A DNA stretch of 64,000 bases from Heloderma charlesbogerti (lineage: Eukaryota; Chordata; Lepidosauria; Squamata; Helodermatidae), in NCBI GenBank assembly GCA_026122225.1, contig JANEZZ010002877.1:2046001-2110000 (forward strand). The letters run 5' to 3'. The position numbers were made by a program, and so were the translations under genes. The notes under the pieces were generated by a model. That model was not told the origin of the DNA. It worked only from the letters and a program-made list of their open reading frames with translations, and searched no databases. Position 1 is the first letter of the stretch, and every line of letters starts with the position of its first letter. This document shows positions 33,067-43,200 of the stretch, one piece after another.

Positions 33067-34465
33067 TTGCTGCCATCTCTAAGGAATCTCTCTCCTTCAC
33101 CAGGAGATCAGCTTGTTCATGGGCTGGGGCAAAGTGTTTGTATCTGCTGCTGGGCCAGATAGAGAGATCAGGGATCCTGCTAGCCGCCTCACTGCCTCTC
33201 AGTCTCCCTACCCAAGCTGGCCAAGGTGGTCTCAGGTATGGTGTTAGAAAACCTCAGGACACTTGTCCTGGGAGATTTCAATATTTACATTAGGGCCACT
33301 TTTGGTGGGGGGCAGCTTGAGACATCATGTCTGCCATAATGACAACCATGGGGCTGTCTCCATATATCATTGGCCCATCACATCTTGTATAGTATACTCT
33401 TGACCTAGCACATTTGACCAAACAGGAGGTTGAAGGTCTTGAAAGGGGAAGGGGGTTCTATAACCCGGTCATCATGGTCAGACAATGTGCTGCTGAAGTT
33501 TAGATTGGCAGTAGCTTTTTCCACCTCTGTAGGGGTGACAGATCCATTAAGTTAGTCTGCCCTTGCAGACTTATGGAATCTGATGGTTTCCTGATCTGAT
33601 GCTATATCAGTCCTGAAAGAACTACCTGGGTTGCCTACTCTCTCCTGAGCCTAATTCAAGGTCCTGATGCTTACCTTTAAAGCCCTAAACTCCCAATGCA
33701 TTACGATCATCAGAGGACACCTTTCAACATGTTGCATCTACAGAAGTGCATGTACATTATATATGGACAAGAGGGTCTTTGTGGATGGACTTTGTGGATG
33801 GACTTTATAAAACCTTTATATTTGCCCAGGCATGTCAAATAATTTCATTTTTAGCTGGTCACATAGTTTAGGGATGTCAGAGAAATCCACAACAGAACCA
33901 AATGCATTTGGATTTTCATGAATCCAACCAGCGGATTCTGCAGCAGACTGGCTTTCCCCCTGTCAGGTGGATTCTGTGGACCTGAGGACTGTTTTTGTAA
34001 CCTTTGGGAATTTTGCACAAATTTCATTGTAGAAAAATACAGAAAAAAACAGAAAAAATGCATATTTCTCCCATAGGCTAAAGCATAAAAACGCACATTT
34101 GGGAGATTTGCGCATTTTGTGTTAATTTGGGCATTTTTGCAAGTGTGGATTTGCGCAAATTTGGAAACAAAAACAATCCAGTTCCGTTGATGGGTGGGTG
34201 ATGGAATGAAAGGCGCCTGACAACCTGCAAAACACAGACGGAAGGGATTTTACACAATCTGTACATCCCTAACATAGTTTGATCCCTTTCAACTGCATCA
34301 GACTGTTGTTTAATGTTTTCTGTTGTTTTAATATTTGTTTTAATATTGGTTGGTTTAAAATGTATTGTTTTGATATTGTATTGATCTCAGCTGTTTATGT
34401 ACACCATTCTGGAATCCATTTTGGGATGAAGTTGCAGTTTATAAATTCTTAAAATAAATACAATA
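33067..34465 (+). pseudogene. Decayed L2-like LINE with endonuclease trace
   Basis: Around 33268 the text 'LVLGDFNIYI' keeps the GDFN motif of the apurinic-type endonuclease of L2/CR1 elements. Near 33620-33700 it becomes 'ELPGLPTLS', then 'FKVLMLTFKALN' of the C-terminal region, so the RT is deleted between. The 3' UTR at 34285-34465 ends 'gcagtttataaattcttaaa' with an AAATA tail. A TAGGGATG element interrupts it at 33869-34271. Fully non-functional. Confidence 0.65.
33869..34271. mobile_element. Small TAGGGATG-family hAT-type element with exact 8-bp duplication
   Basis: A 403-bp element starting TAGGGATGTCAGAGAA and ending with the complement of TAGGGATGTACAGATT. Flanks acatagtt are identical at 33861-33868 and 34272-34279. 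The termini match those of the nested-palindrome elements, but the interior is different: AT-rich with repeated 'gcgcatttt', 'gcatttttgc' and 'tttgcgcaaattt' words. Non-coding. Confidence 0.85.
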
Positions 34466-35130
34466 CAATGGAACGAGTATGTAGGCAACTGAGGCCCCTG
34501 CACAGGCATGGTATAGCTCCATCTTTTTAAAGTCACTGTTTGGTGGTTGTGCTGGTAAGTCACCCATCCGTGACTATAGCTTGGAAATGCAGCATCTCAA
34601 GCGGCACAATCCCCAAGTGTGTCTCCATGGAATCCAGTCGTAATTCTCCTGCCCAAATCGTCCATCTAGTGAAGTCTTAGTGACGTGGTTTGAGAGATTC
34701 CAGCACAAACAGCGCATGACTCTTTCTGTTCTTGATGCTGGATATGTGATTCTTGAGTCAATTTCCTTGCGTTCTTTCCCCCGGTATCCAAAGGGACACA
34801 AAATCACTGCATATAGAAAACCAGATGGAAGTGAGAAAATTTCTAACAAGCTCCAGCCCAGCTGTGACAGATAAAAGCACTCATTAGTGGCGCATCTGAT
34901 AATCTAGTCACTCCTGATGTCTCTAGTAAAAGCTCAAGGGCTAAGAAGCTATGTGTCTGGATTTGTGTCTTATTGGCACTTTTCAGTTTCTCCCATGTTC
35001 ATTTCACTTGCATCCCAAGAGCTATGAATTACATAAACGACATTAATGACAATTAAGATAAACAACATTACTATTTCAAGCAGTGAGCTGGTAAACATGC
35101 GTCATGCAAGAACTCAGCTCGCCTGCAAGT
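34466..35130. other. Unassigned non-coding stretch
   Basis: Two antiparallel open frames (34574-34849 minus, 34680-34874 plus) overlap. Neither shows a recognisable domain, and no splice context supports an exon. Confidence 0.4.
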
Positions 35131-35132
35131 TA

Positions 35133-35225
35133 AGGCAGCCTTCCCCAACTTGGTGCTTTCCTGGTGTGTTGGACTACAACTCCCATCATCACCAGGCAGG
35201 ATGATAGTCCAAGCTGTCTGAGGCT
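35133..35225. mobile_element. CAGCCTTCC-type MITE, degraded
   Basis: 'cagccttccccaacttggtg' then 'ttggactacaactcccatc', followed by a diverged right side ending '...gaggctgcc'. The left arm matches 27559 and 39931. Confidence 0.6.
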
Positions 35226-35398
35226 GCCAGGCTGCGTTAAGATGAGCAAAGCCAGTGTCACAGAAGGCCAGGCTCAAATTAATTAGTGGCTCTTGTAAAC
35301 AGAGAGCACTGATGGATGACCTTGCAAAACATCCAAATGTTTGTAAAGTTAATACAGTTCTTCGCTATATTTGGAGTGTGATTGCAATGAATTCTGAT

Positions 35399-35525
35399 TT
35401 TGAGAGCGAGTGTAGTGGTTAGATCGTTAAACTAGGATTGGAAAAGCCTGGGTTCAAATGATTCTCATCATCTCTTGGCCTAGACTAATTCATAAACTTT
35501 TTGTGAGAATGAGTGGGGCGATGGA
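35399..35525 (+). mobile_element. tRNA-derived SINE, degraded
   Basis: 'agtgtagtggttagatcgtt' (A-box region), then 'cctgggttcaaatga' (B-box region), 'ttggcctagactaattcata' and 'tttgtgagaatgag'. This is the order of squamate tRNA-derived SINEs. The tail is not distinct. Confidence 0.6.
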
Positions 35526-36425
35526 TTGGATGTGCCCTATTGTTCACAGAATGACCCCTCTATGAACAGAAGGGACTAGAATCCAGCGGACCTTCTGAGA
35601 ATAGAAATAGAAGATTCCCCCTGCACATCCATGCCATCTCACAGACTGTTCCAGAGGGCCTGTACGTTTTGCTCCTGCTTCTTCTTCCATATGTGGGGAA
35701 TGAGAGACAGGAGTAAAGCGCACTTGGACCGCACTTGCAAGAGCTCCTGCAAGAGCCATCTGAGCGCACAGCACTTCGCGTCCTGCTCCGGCCCACAAAG
35801 TGAGGGGAATTCCCTTGTTACTTGCAATCACAGATAAGAAATAACAAGGGGATTCGTCTCCTCACCCCATCCCCAAGCTCCTAGGAGCCCCTAGGCCAGG
35901 GGTTGGGAAAGGGAGCGGGCAGGGCCTGTCAAGGGAGCCCAAGCTTCCATGGGCTCAATGGGGAACCTCCCCATCCCACAGGCCAGAAGTTCCCCCTCTC
36001 TGGTTCACTGGTTGCAAAAGCCCAGTGACTTGCATTGTAGCATTAAAACTTAGGCCGGAGAGGGAGCAGCCAGTCCCCATTCCCTTCTACTTGTACCATC
36101 CACCCTGTCCCACACCTGCGGCACATCTCACCCAGCAGGCACCCAGTTTGCTCCAAGGAGGAGCAGGACCTAAGGTTGTTGCAATCCTGTACATACTTAC
36201 AGATGGCAAGGCTGGAGACTGAATGGGTGGGAGAAATGGCGGTGGACTCCTGCTTAATAACTCCCTTTGAAACCAAAACACCAGTCTCTGGGTTGCAAGC
36301 CTAACTGAAACAAGCTTGCCACATGCAGAGACAGGAGTCTGCAGCATCTAGTCACAGGCACCCTGCTTCTCTGGACCTATGAGCAGTAGCAGCGTGTGTG
36401 TAGTAACAGTGGTCTTACTATAGAT
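35526..36425. other. Unassigned non-coding region
   Basis: Overlapping open frames at 35544-35837 and 36025-36347 occur on both strands and are shadows in GC-rich DNA. 'gttgcaatcctgtacatact' near 36178 may be the end of a dispersed palindromic MITE. No gene is supported. Confidence 0.4.
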
Positions 36426-36535
36426 CAGGAGGAGGAGACCTGGCGTCCTCCAGATGTTTTGGACTACAACTCTCATAATCCCTGGCCATTGGTTTATAGG
36501 AATTGTAGCCCACAATATCAGATTGCCTACCACTG
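36426..36535. mobile_element. CAGGGGTGG-family MITE
   Basis: A 110-bp element with 'ctccagatgttttggactac' and its counterpart 'ggaattgtagccca', ending 'attgcctaccactg'. Flanks ctatagat and ccctagat agree at six of eight positions, as expected for an old hAT-type duplication. Confidence 0.65.
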
Positions 36536-36712
36536 CCCTAGATGATTAAATTCTTACAGTGAAAGGCACTGTAAGAAATAAGGATGTGTAGAAACTCATA
36601 TTGGACCATTCATTTATTTTCATGATTCTTCATGCCACTTTCCCACTAAAAATGTCCAGGGTGCAGTCGCCGTACAAATGCTGGGATGTCAGGACTGGTG
36701 GCAGCTCTTCAG

Positions 36713-37649
36713 TAGGGATGGCGGAGAATTTCTCCCCGAATCTTCGGGGGGCCGAGCGCCAACGTGTTCGGCCCCCCGAACAAGTTTCGGGGAGAAATCC
36801 TCCGCACCCCCCCGCACCCCGCACCCCCCCCCAGGGACGGGACTTACCTTTGCCGAATGTCCCTTCCGGCGGCGGGTCCGGCCGGCGGTTCGGCGGGTCT
36901 TCGTGCGGGGCGGGAGCAGCAGCCGGTCTTTTGACTGGCTGCCGCCACCGCCATTGCAATAAAAGAAAAAAAAAAACGCCCCCGTGATAGGCTACGTGAC
37001 GATTAACGTAGCCTATCACGGCTAGATTTGCAAAGTCAGCCGTGATAGGCTACCTAAATCGTCACGTAGCCTATCACGGGTGACTTAAAAAAAAAAAAAA
37101 GCGCGTATGGATAATGGCGGCCCCCATAGGGAGCCGCCATTCCCGTTCCTTATTTGGTCGCTGTAGTCTACGCAAAGATTTACATAGACTACGGCGAAAA
37201 TAAGGGCAACGCTATTTGCGTTGCCCTTATTTTCGCCGTAGTCTACGTAAATCTTTACGTAGACTACAGCGACCAAATAAGGAACGCGAATGGCGGCTCC
37301 CTATGGGGGCCGCCATTAGCGTACGCGGTTTTTTTTTTTTTTTAAGTCACCCGTGATAGGCTACGTGACGATTAACGTAGCCTATCATGGCTGACTTTGC
37401 AGATCTAGCTGTGATAGGCTACGTTAATCGTCACGTAGCCTATCACGGGGGCGTTTGTTTTTTTTAAAAAAAACTTTGGAGTTCGCGGCCGGGTGAGGCG
37501 GGAAGCCTCCTCCCTGGCCTGAATTTTGGCCGGGGTGAGGCGGGAAGCCTCCCCCCCCGGGCCTGAACTTCGCGGGGGGAGCAGCGAAGCGCCTCCCCCC
37601 CACCGCGAACAAGCTTCGACGACAGGTAAGTCACTTTCATCCACCCCTA
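36713..37649. mobile_element. Nested-palindrome hAT-type element, copy 3
   Basis: A 937-bp element starting TAGGGATGGCGGAGAA and ending with the complement of TAGGGGTGGATGAAAG. The 8-bp flanks ctcttcag are identical at 36705-36712 and 37650-37657. Next to the left end is a long GC-rich hairpin, ATTTCTCCCCGAA (36728) pairing with TTTCGGGGAGAAAT (36785), with a second inverted pair inside. The core fold-back is at 36983-37447. Right block: two direct repeats of a CCGGxxTGAATTT-type unit, then 'aggtaagtcactttcatcc'. Overall plan equals copy 1 at 5515, with roughly the same length. No transposase frame; short open frames are palindrome artefacts. Confidence 0.88.
36983..37447. repeat. Core of nested palindromes in copy 3
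   Basis: Module A (CGTGATAGGCTAC...GTAGCCTATCACG) is at 36983-37020, 37041-37078, 37352-37389 and 37410-37447. Module B (AATGGCGGC...GCCGCCATT) is at 37113-37141 and 37289-37317. Module C (GTAGTCTACG...CGTAGACTAC) is at 37163-37192 and 37238-37267. The central palindrome, aaaataagggcaacgc...gcgttgcccttatttt, surrounds 37215. Mirror order A A B C | C B A A. Inner bases of A differ from copy 1 (GTGACGATTAACG instead of GTAAAGATTTACG) while the outer arms are unchanged. Confidence 0.9.
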
Positions 37650-37716
37650 CTCTTCAGCACATGTTCAGTATATGCGCACAGTACAATATTTGCATATATT
37701 GTATGTAGTCAATATA

Positions 37717-38340
37717 TACGAGTTTCCTCTTGTTTAGACTACTGTAATGTGCTCTACGTGGGGTTACCCCTGAAGACGGTTCGGAAGCTGCAGCTGGTAC
37801 AGAATGCGGCGGCTTGCCTGATTAAAGGCAGCCGCCGGTGAGATCACATCACTCCAGTGCTGAAGGAGTTGCACTGGTTACCACTTGTTTTCCAGGCCAA
37901 ATTCAAGGTGTTGGTTTTGACCTTTAAAACCCTATATGGTTCTGGCCCAGCCTATCTTAAGGAGCGCCTCCAGCAGCACCAGACAGACCGCTTAACAAGA
38001 TCAGCCTCGGATGGCCTTCTCTCTGTCCCATCAGCCAGGACAGCTAGACTGGTGGGGATGAGGGAGAGGGCCTTTTCTGTGGTGGCCCCCACTCTGTGGA
38101 ACTCCCTCCCTAGGGAACTCCGTCATGCCCCCTCTTTAATGAGCTTCCGTCGTGCATTAAAAACGTTGTTCAGGCAGGCATTTGGGGTGGGTTAGGGTAT
38201 TTTAGAAAATGTTTTTATTGTAGATTTTTATTGTTTTAAACTGTTTTTATTGTATGTTGTACATCGCCCAGAGTGGCTGGGTGACCAGCCAGATGGGCGA
38301 TTAATAAATTTAATAATAAATAAATAAATAAATAAATAAA
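37717..38340 (+). pseudogene. L2-like LINE 3' end
   Basis: 5'-truncated copy starting at 'LDYCNVLYVGLPLKTV' and running to the same C-terminus and 3' UTR as 23722-25396, with an (AAATA)n tail at about 38311-38340. Very similar to that copy. One stop (CGA to TGA at about 37841, 'SRR*DHITPV') and loss of the W codon before 'LFRQAFGVG' disable it. The open piece is 37857-38195. Its youth is shown by the small number of lesions. Confidence 0.85.
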
Positions 38341-38432
38341 TATCATAAGCTGCTGATCCATACGCACGTGACCCATACGCACGTGACCTACACCACAGTG
38401 ACTTCTGTGCAAGGATTTCATCTTGGGACCTT

Positions 38433-39185
38433 CTACAGTAGATCAGCCTTCCCTAACCTGGAGCTTTCCAGATTTATTTATTTATTTTATTTATTTCATT
38501 TCTATACCGCCCAATAGCCGAAGCTCTCTGGGCGGGTCACAAAAACTAAAACCAAACAACACACAATAAAACAGTTTAAAAAATATAGAACATTAAAACC
38601 ACAATATAACAATACAACCACAATAAAACCTAGCAGCAGTACAGGAGTTTAAAATACAGATTTAAAACAGCAAAGATAAAAATTTAGAAAGCTAAAATGC
38701 CTGGGAAAATAAAAAGGTCTTCACCTGGCGCCGAAAGGAGTACAACGTAGGCGCCAGGCGAACCTCACTGGGGAGCTCATTCCAGAGCCGGGGTGCCACA
38801 ACAGAAAAAGCCCTCCTCCTAGTAGCCACCCGCCTCACTTCCTTTGGCAGGGGCTCACGGAGAAGGGCCGCTGAGGATGATCTTAAGGTCCGGGCAGGCA
38901 CATATGGGAGGAGGCGATCCTTCAGGTAACCTGGCCCCAAGCCGTTAAGGGCTTTGAATGTTAACACCAGCACTTTGAATCGGGCCCGGAAATGGACTGT
39001 CAGCCAGTGCAGCTGGAAAAGTACTGGCGTAATATGAGCTCGCAGGCCAGTCCCTGTTAACAATCTTGCTGCCCTATTTTGGACCAGCTGAAGTTTCCGG
39101 ACCGTTTTCAAAGGCAGCCCCACGTATAACGCAGATGTGTTTGAACTACAACTCCCACCATCCCAAGCTGGTTGGTGCAACTGCA
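38433..39185. mobile_element. CAGCCTTCC-type MITE interrupted by L2
   Basis: Left part 'cagccttccctaacctggag' ... 'ccagat' ends at about 38467. After the L2 insertion the MITE resumes at 39136 with 'gtttgaactacaactcccacc' wording. A short 'agat' duplication flanks the L2. The right MITE terminus is decayed. Confidence 0.65.
38467..39135 (-). pseudogene. L2-like LINE 3' end, second subfamily
   Basis: Minus strand. ORF2 C-terminus from 'ALYVGLPLKTVRKLQLVQN' through 'AARLLTGTG', 'LVLTFKALNGLGPGYLKDRL', 'RRAFSVVAPRLWNELPSEV' to 'FLFSQAF', then stop at 38692 and a 3' UTR with a (TTTA)n complement tail at 38467. The coding part is still open for over 140 codons. Differences from 23864-25399 (PYVPARTLRSSS block, FLFSQAF end) indicate another L2 subfamily. 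Confidence 0.85.
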
Positions 39186-39284
39186 GCATTGCTTTTCCAC
39201 AATTAGTTGCAAGTAAGGTCTATTAATTTCATTTTCTCATTTTGTCAGCCTTCAGTTTCTTCCATCCTGTTTCTGTATCAGTTG

Positions 39285-39510
39285 GGGGGGGGAGGGTTAA
39301 TTCAACACAGAAATTTGTATGCTTTTTTGTTCTCATTTTTCCTAATATTCACATTTCTGTATGCATTTTTGCCTAATATATGCATTTTTGTACATACATT
39401 TGCCTAATATATGCATTTTTTTTGCAAATGTGTTTCCCTTATATAACCCTTTTATGTATGTTTCTTTTACTAATATATACATTTTTGCGCACACTTTTGC
39501 CTAGTGTGCA
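39285..39510. repeat. Degenerate AT-rich tandem (TAATATATGCATTTTTG)
   Basis: Variants of 'cctaatatatgcatttttg' occur near 39340, 39373, 39404 and 39470. Similar wording in the interior of 33869-34271 and near 44390-44530 and 55735-55890 suggests these are cores of AT-rich TAGGGATG-type elements. Confidence 0.55.
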
Positions 39511-39770
39511 CAATTTTTGTTTGCATTGTTGGTTTGAAGAACTGCAATGTAAAATCTAGAGAAGTGTGAATATCAAAGGACAACTATGATCCAAGCTGCT
39601 TATTGATTCTGGAAGTGTGAATTTGGTAAGTTTGTTGTTCGTATTGATAGGTGAACTGAACAAAATTCCACCACCACCCATCTCTAGCTGCAAGTGGGGA
39701 AAGCGACTGAGCAATTCCAGGGAAAGGGGTTAGTGTGGAAGCACCCCTTATATCAAGTGGCCCTAAGGCT

Positions 39771-39847
39771 GTTGCAATCATGTATATACTTACTTGGGAT
39801 ACAGTGGGACTTGCTTCTGAGTAAACATGTATGGAGTCAGGCTGCAC
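39771..39847. mobile_element. Palindromic MITE (GGAGTAAGTCCCATTGAA type)
   Basis: 'gttgcaatcatgtatatact', 'tgggacttgcttctgagtaa', 'acatgtatggagtcaggctg'. GCAATC at one end and its diverged complement at the other. Confidence 0.6.
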
Positions 39848-39930
39848 AAAATATTTTTATTGGACAAAGGGATCTGAGAAATCATAAGATCTGAATTCAG
39901 TGCAGAACAAGAACACTATAATGCTTAAAT

Positions 39931-40066
39931 TAGCCTTCCTTAACATGGTGTCCTCTGGATGTTTTGGACTACAACTCCGATCAGCCCCAGCTATCATGGC
40001 CAATGGTCAGAAATGTTGGGACTCATAGTCTAAAACATACGGAAGGCACCAGGTTGGAGAAGACTG
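39931..40066. mobile_element. CAGCCTTCC-type palindromic MITE
   Basis: 136 bp with 'tagccttccttaacatggtg' at the left and 'caccaggttggagaagactg' at the right. Inner arms 'gttttggactacaactcc' and 'gggactcatagtctaaaac'. Flanks gcttaaat and gcttagaa agree at six of eight positions. Confidence 0.7.
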
Positions 40067-40894
40067 GCTTAGAAGGTCAGATTGGAATCTGGGAGATGTG
40101 TGCTTTATATCCTTGCTTGGTCAAAGAACTGCAGGAAAACCTTGGCCAGTTCAAGTCTTCTAAGCTTCATGTTCCCATTTGTAACATGGGACTAAATAAC
40201 TACAGATTTTCAAGGGCTGTGGTGATACAAACAAAACTGAATATCACTGAAAACTTTACATGCTTGCAATGCTATTGAAATAAGTATTAATAACTAGCTT
40301 AACAAAGGACATGTCACATTGTCAGTGGTGTGTGTGTGTGGGGGAAAATACTCTGCAGAAATACTTGAAAAAAATTCACGGTGACATGTAATAATATATG
40401 ACACAGTGACCATCCTCTGTTTAAGTTCACAAAGTGGGATGCTTTGGCAGGCAACAAGTAATTCTCAAGGAACATAGAGTCTGTCTGTTTGATGGGGCTC
40501 CTCAACAATGCCTTTCTTTGGTCGATGAAATGTAACACTTAACAAAATGTTAATTTTACAAAACAAAACATGCAATATGGAAATGAATAAGGTCAGACAT
40601 CCTCATTATTATTCCTGCTGATTTTACCACAATGTGACTCTACTGATTTCTTCATGCCTCATACCAGGCATAGGCTCTGAGGTCTGACATCCACATAGAA
40701 CTACATATGTGTAAATACCCAGGACTTCAGGGGGATGGAATCACAACTACATTTTCCCCATTGCTGACCTAAGAATGTCACAATAAAGTCACACCCCTCC
40801 ATACTAAGATCACTAAAAGCTAACATTTCATGCACCACCAACAGGCTAAAATGCAATGTCTGCAGTAAATGGATTGGATTATAGCATATGTTTC
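40067..40894. other. Unassigned non-coding stretch
   Basis: No gene recognised. A short (GT)n run lies near 40329-40340. The text 'agttcaagtcttctaagctt' near 40148 weakly recalls a SINE but is not diagnostic. Confidence 0.35.
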
Positions 40895-41412
40895 CATTCT
40901 TCAAAATATTAATGAAGGACTGCCTGCACCCATACAAACTTGTCTGGGCCTTAAGATCAGCCACAGATGCCCCACTCGCAGGTGTGCCAATGGGTTCAAC
41001 CAGATTGGTGGGTACATGAGACAGGGCCTTTTCAGTGGTAGACCCATATCTCTGAAACTTCCACCTTTGAGAAATACATTGTTCTCCTCCTTATTTTCTT
41101 TTAGGCATGCCCTGAAGGGGGTTTGTATTTAAATAAATCCAATTCCCTTTTGTGTAAAGATGGACTGATTTAATTAAATCTGCTCTTGTTTTAAAATTCC
41201 TTTAAAAATAATGGAAAAATAAATTTGAAAATGGAATTTTTTTTTACTCTATACTGGCCTTTTGTTTTGATGTGTTTCATGCTGTTCTTGTGGTTTCTTA
41301 ATTTTAATATTTTAGATATCACTATTATATAATTATTGTTTAAAATTTGGTGTGGACAGCCTTGGGAAAATGTTTTGCTTTGAAAGGCAGCATAAATATC
41401 TTTAAAATAAAA
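40895..41412 (+). pseudogene. LINE 3' end, decayed
   Basis: Around 41025 the text 'ETGPFQW'/'RAFSVV', followed by LWN.LP-type residues in shifted frames, resembles the C-terminal 'RAFSVVAPxLWNSLP' block of L2/CR1-group ORF2. It runs to a tail-like 'aggcagcataaatatcttta' and 'aaataaaa' near 41412. Heavily mutated; assignment moderate. Confidence 0.5.
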
Positions 41413-43082
41413 AACCCGAATTAGATAAAATGTATAATAACGGTAATAATAAGATGGTGTTGTCAATGTGTACTGCACTTAAAAGATTTGCATAGACAAA
41501 ATCTGTGTACATTTATGTAACTAAATATAATTCACACATTCATTCTCAAGCTAAAAAACTAGAACCAATTGCTCCACTGCAAAGATCCTCATGAAGAGAA
41601 GTGAGTGCATATACCAAGGTGTACAAAAATCTCTGTCACACTAGATAAAAAGGTAGAACTGTCTGTGCAGGTAGTGTCTCTAGAGTGGAGATACTGGGAT
41701 GGGTGGGAGATTCATTTCAGTTTGGTTTTGATAAGAATTTACCAAAACATCACAACATTCTCCATATTTGGGGCAAAAGAAACTTGAGATTTAAAACATT
41801 CAAATGTGGAAGAAACCAAAGCTCATAGATTCATCCATCCAGGCCCAGGGCTTCGAAGGCTTAGCTCTCAGAAGTCAAGGTTTGAATCCCTGTGCATTCA
41901 ACCATGTTAGTTCTTGATTAGAGTTCTGACAAGCTTCTCATCTTTAACCAGCGTATGGCATGCAGAAACATCACAGTCTTCGCCATGCTGGGAATAGCTG
42001 TACCTATTGAACTGGGCTGGTACAGATGGATGAGAATTTTGTTTCCATTTGTTTTTGATAAGAATTTACCAAAAGTTCTTCATATTCGGGAGAAAAAGAA
42101 CTTGAGATTTAAGAAATTTGAATGTGGGAGAAAGCGTAACCAACACCCACCCCTATCTGGAGAAACCCCTTTCTGGATAAGTTTTAATATACAAGCTAAA
42201 TAGATTAGATAAATTCAAATCTAAGACCAAGGTTTCCATGAGATCATACTGGATGAGTTATGGAAACACCTAATATGGCCTCAGGGACTATCTCACCATT
42301 GTCCGTGCAATCAGAATAACACTTCCTTCTAGATGGAGAAGGGCCTTGCTAAATGGCAGTTATAAAGAAACCTCACCTTCTTGATGGCTACATCCCCTGG
42401 AAAGGTCAGCTTCATAGCTAACTGCCCCACTGGATGGTCCAAATAAATCTGCAAATTACACAAAACTTAACCCCCAGGACCTGATTGGCCAAGAACTTTT
42501 TTTTTAAAGTTTTCCCCAAGTGTCCTATTGAAAAAGAAATGTTTTTCCCATGGGAAGAGTGGGCTGGAAATCACACATCCGGGTTAAATGCCATCCATTT
42601 CCAATCTACTTGTGAATACATGGATGCCAATTGTCAGCCTAGTCTTTTGCAAAGTACCATCAGTGCAGAGCCAGGATAGAGAAGATTGAATTGTATTCAT
42701 CCTCCCCACCCCATTGTCTGTTATTTGTTGATCCCTTTCCTCTTTGTTTTTTTTAAACAAATCTATTTTGACTAAAGCCTTGAGGCTGGCGTAACCCTGC
42801 AAACTTGAAGAGAATTCCAGATGCATGCTCCAGTGACCATTGCCATGGGCCTGAAAAGGAGTGGCTTCTGGGTGAGGTTGCAAAGAACGCACGTAGAGAA
42901 TGGCAATGGTGACAGACTTTGTACCAAAAATATGTCTTTGTTAGTGATCCCTATAATGGGGGCCACCACTATTCAGGGCAGCCAAATAACTTCTGTACTA
43001 TATCTAAAGGAGGCAATTTTGACTGCCAAAATCTGCAAGACCCTGTACAAAAGATGGGGTTCACCTCCTCCTTCCATAAGGA
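41413..43082. other. Unassigned non-coding region
   Basis: No gene recognised. Two stretches share 'gataagaatttaccaaaa' and 'aacttgagatttaa' wording (41728-41800 and 42058-42120), indicating an old local duplication of about 100 bp. Confidence 0.45.
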
Positions 43083-43200
43083 CATAAGAAGAGCCATGAT
43101 AAATTGGACCATTTAGGTGCATTTCTTCAATTCTTTCTCAGATTCACATGTGGCCACCCTACAAAGGCCTATTTAGTCCAGCATTCTGTTCACATGTGAT
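43083..43200 (-). mobile_element. CR1 3' end interrupted by a TAGGGTGGCCA-family end
   Basis: 'ggacataagaagagcc' at 43080 and 'aaaggcctatttagtccagc', 'attctgttcacatg' at 43164-43196 are the two sides of the CR1 3' end. Between them lies 'agattcacatgtggccaccc', the right end of the TAGGGTGGCCA family (about 43112-43161). Confidence 0.65.

Noticed and set aside
34574..34874. Possible coding exon on either strand
   Set aside because: Two antiparallel frames of similar length, no motif, and neighbouring repeats; insufficient support.
35399..35525. Functional tRNA gene
   Set aside because: A- and B-box-like stretches exist, but no cloverleaf with an acceptor stem can be drawn and the downstream text matches SINE bodies.
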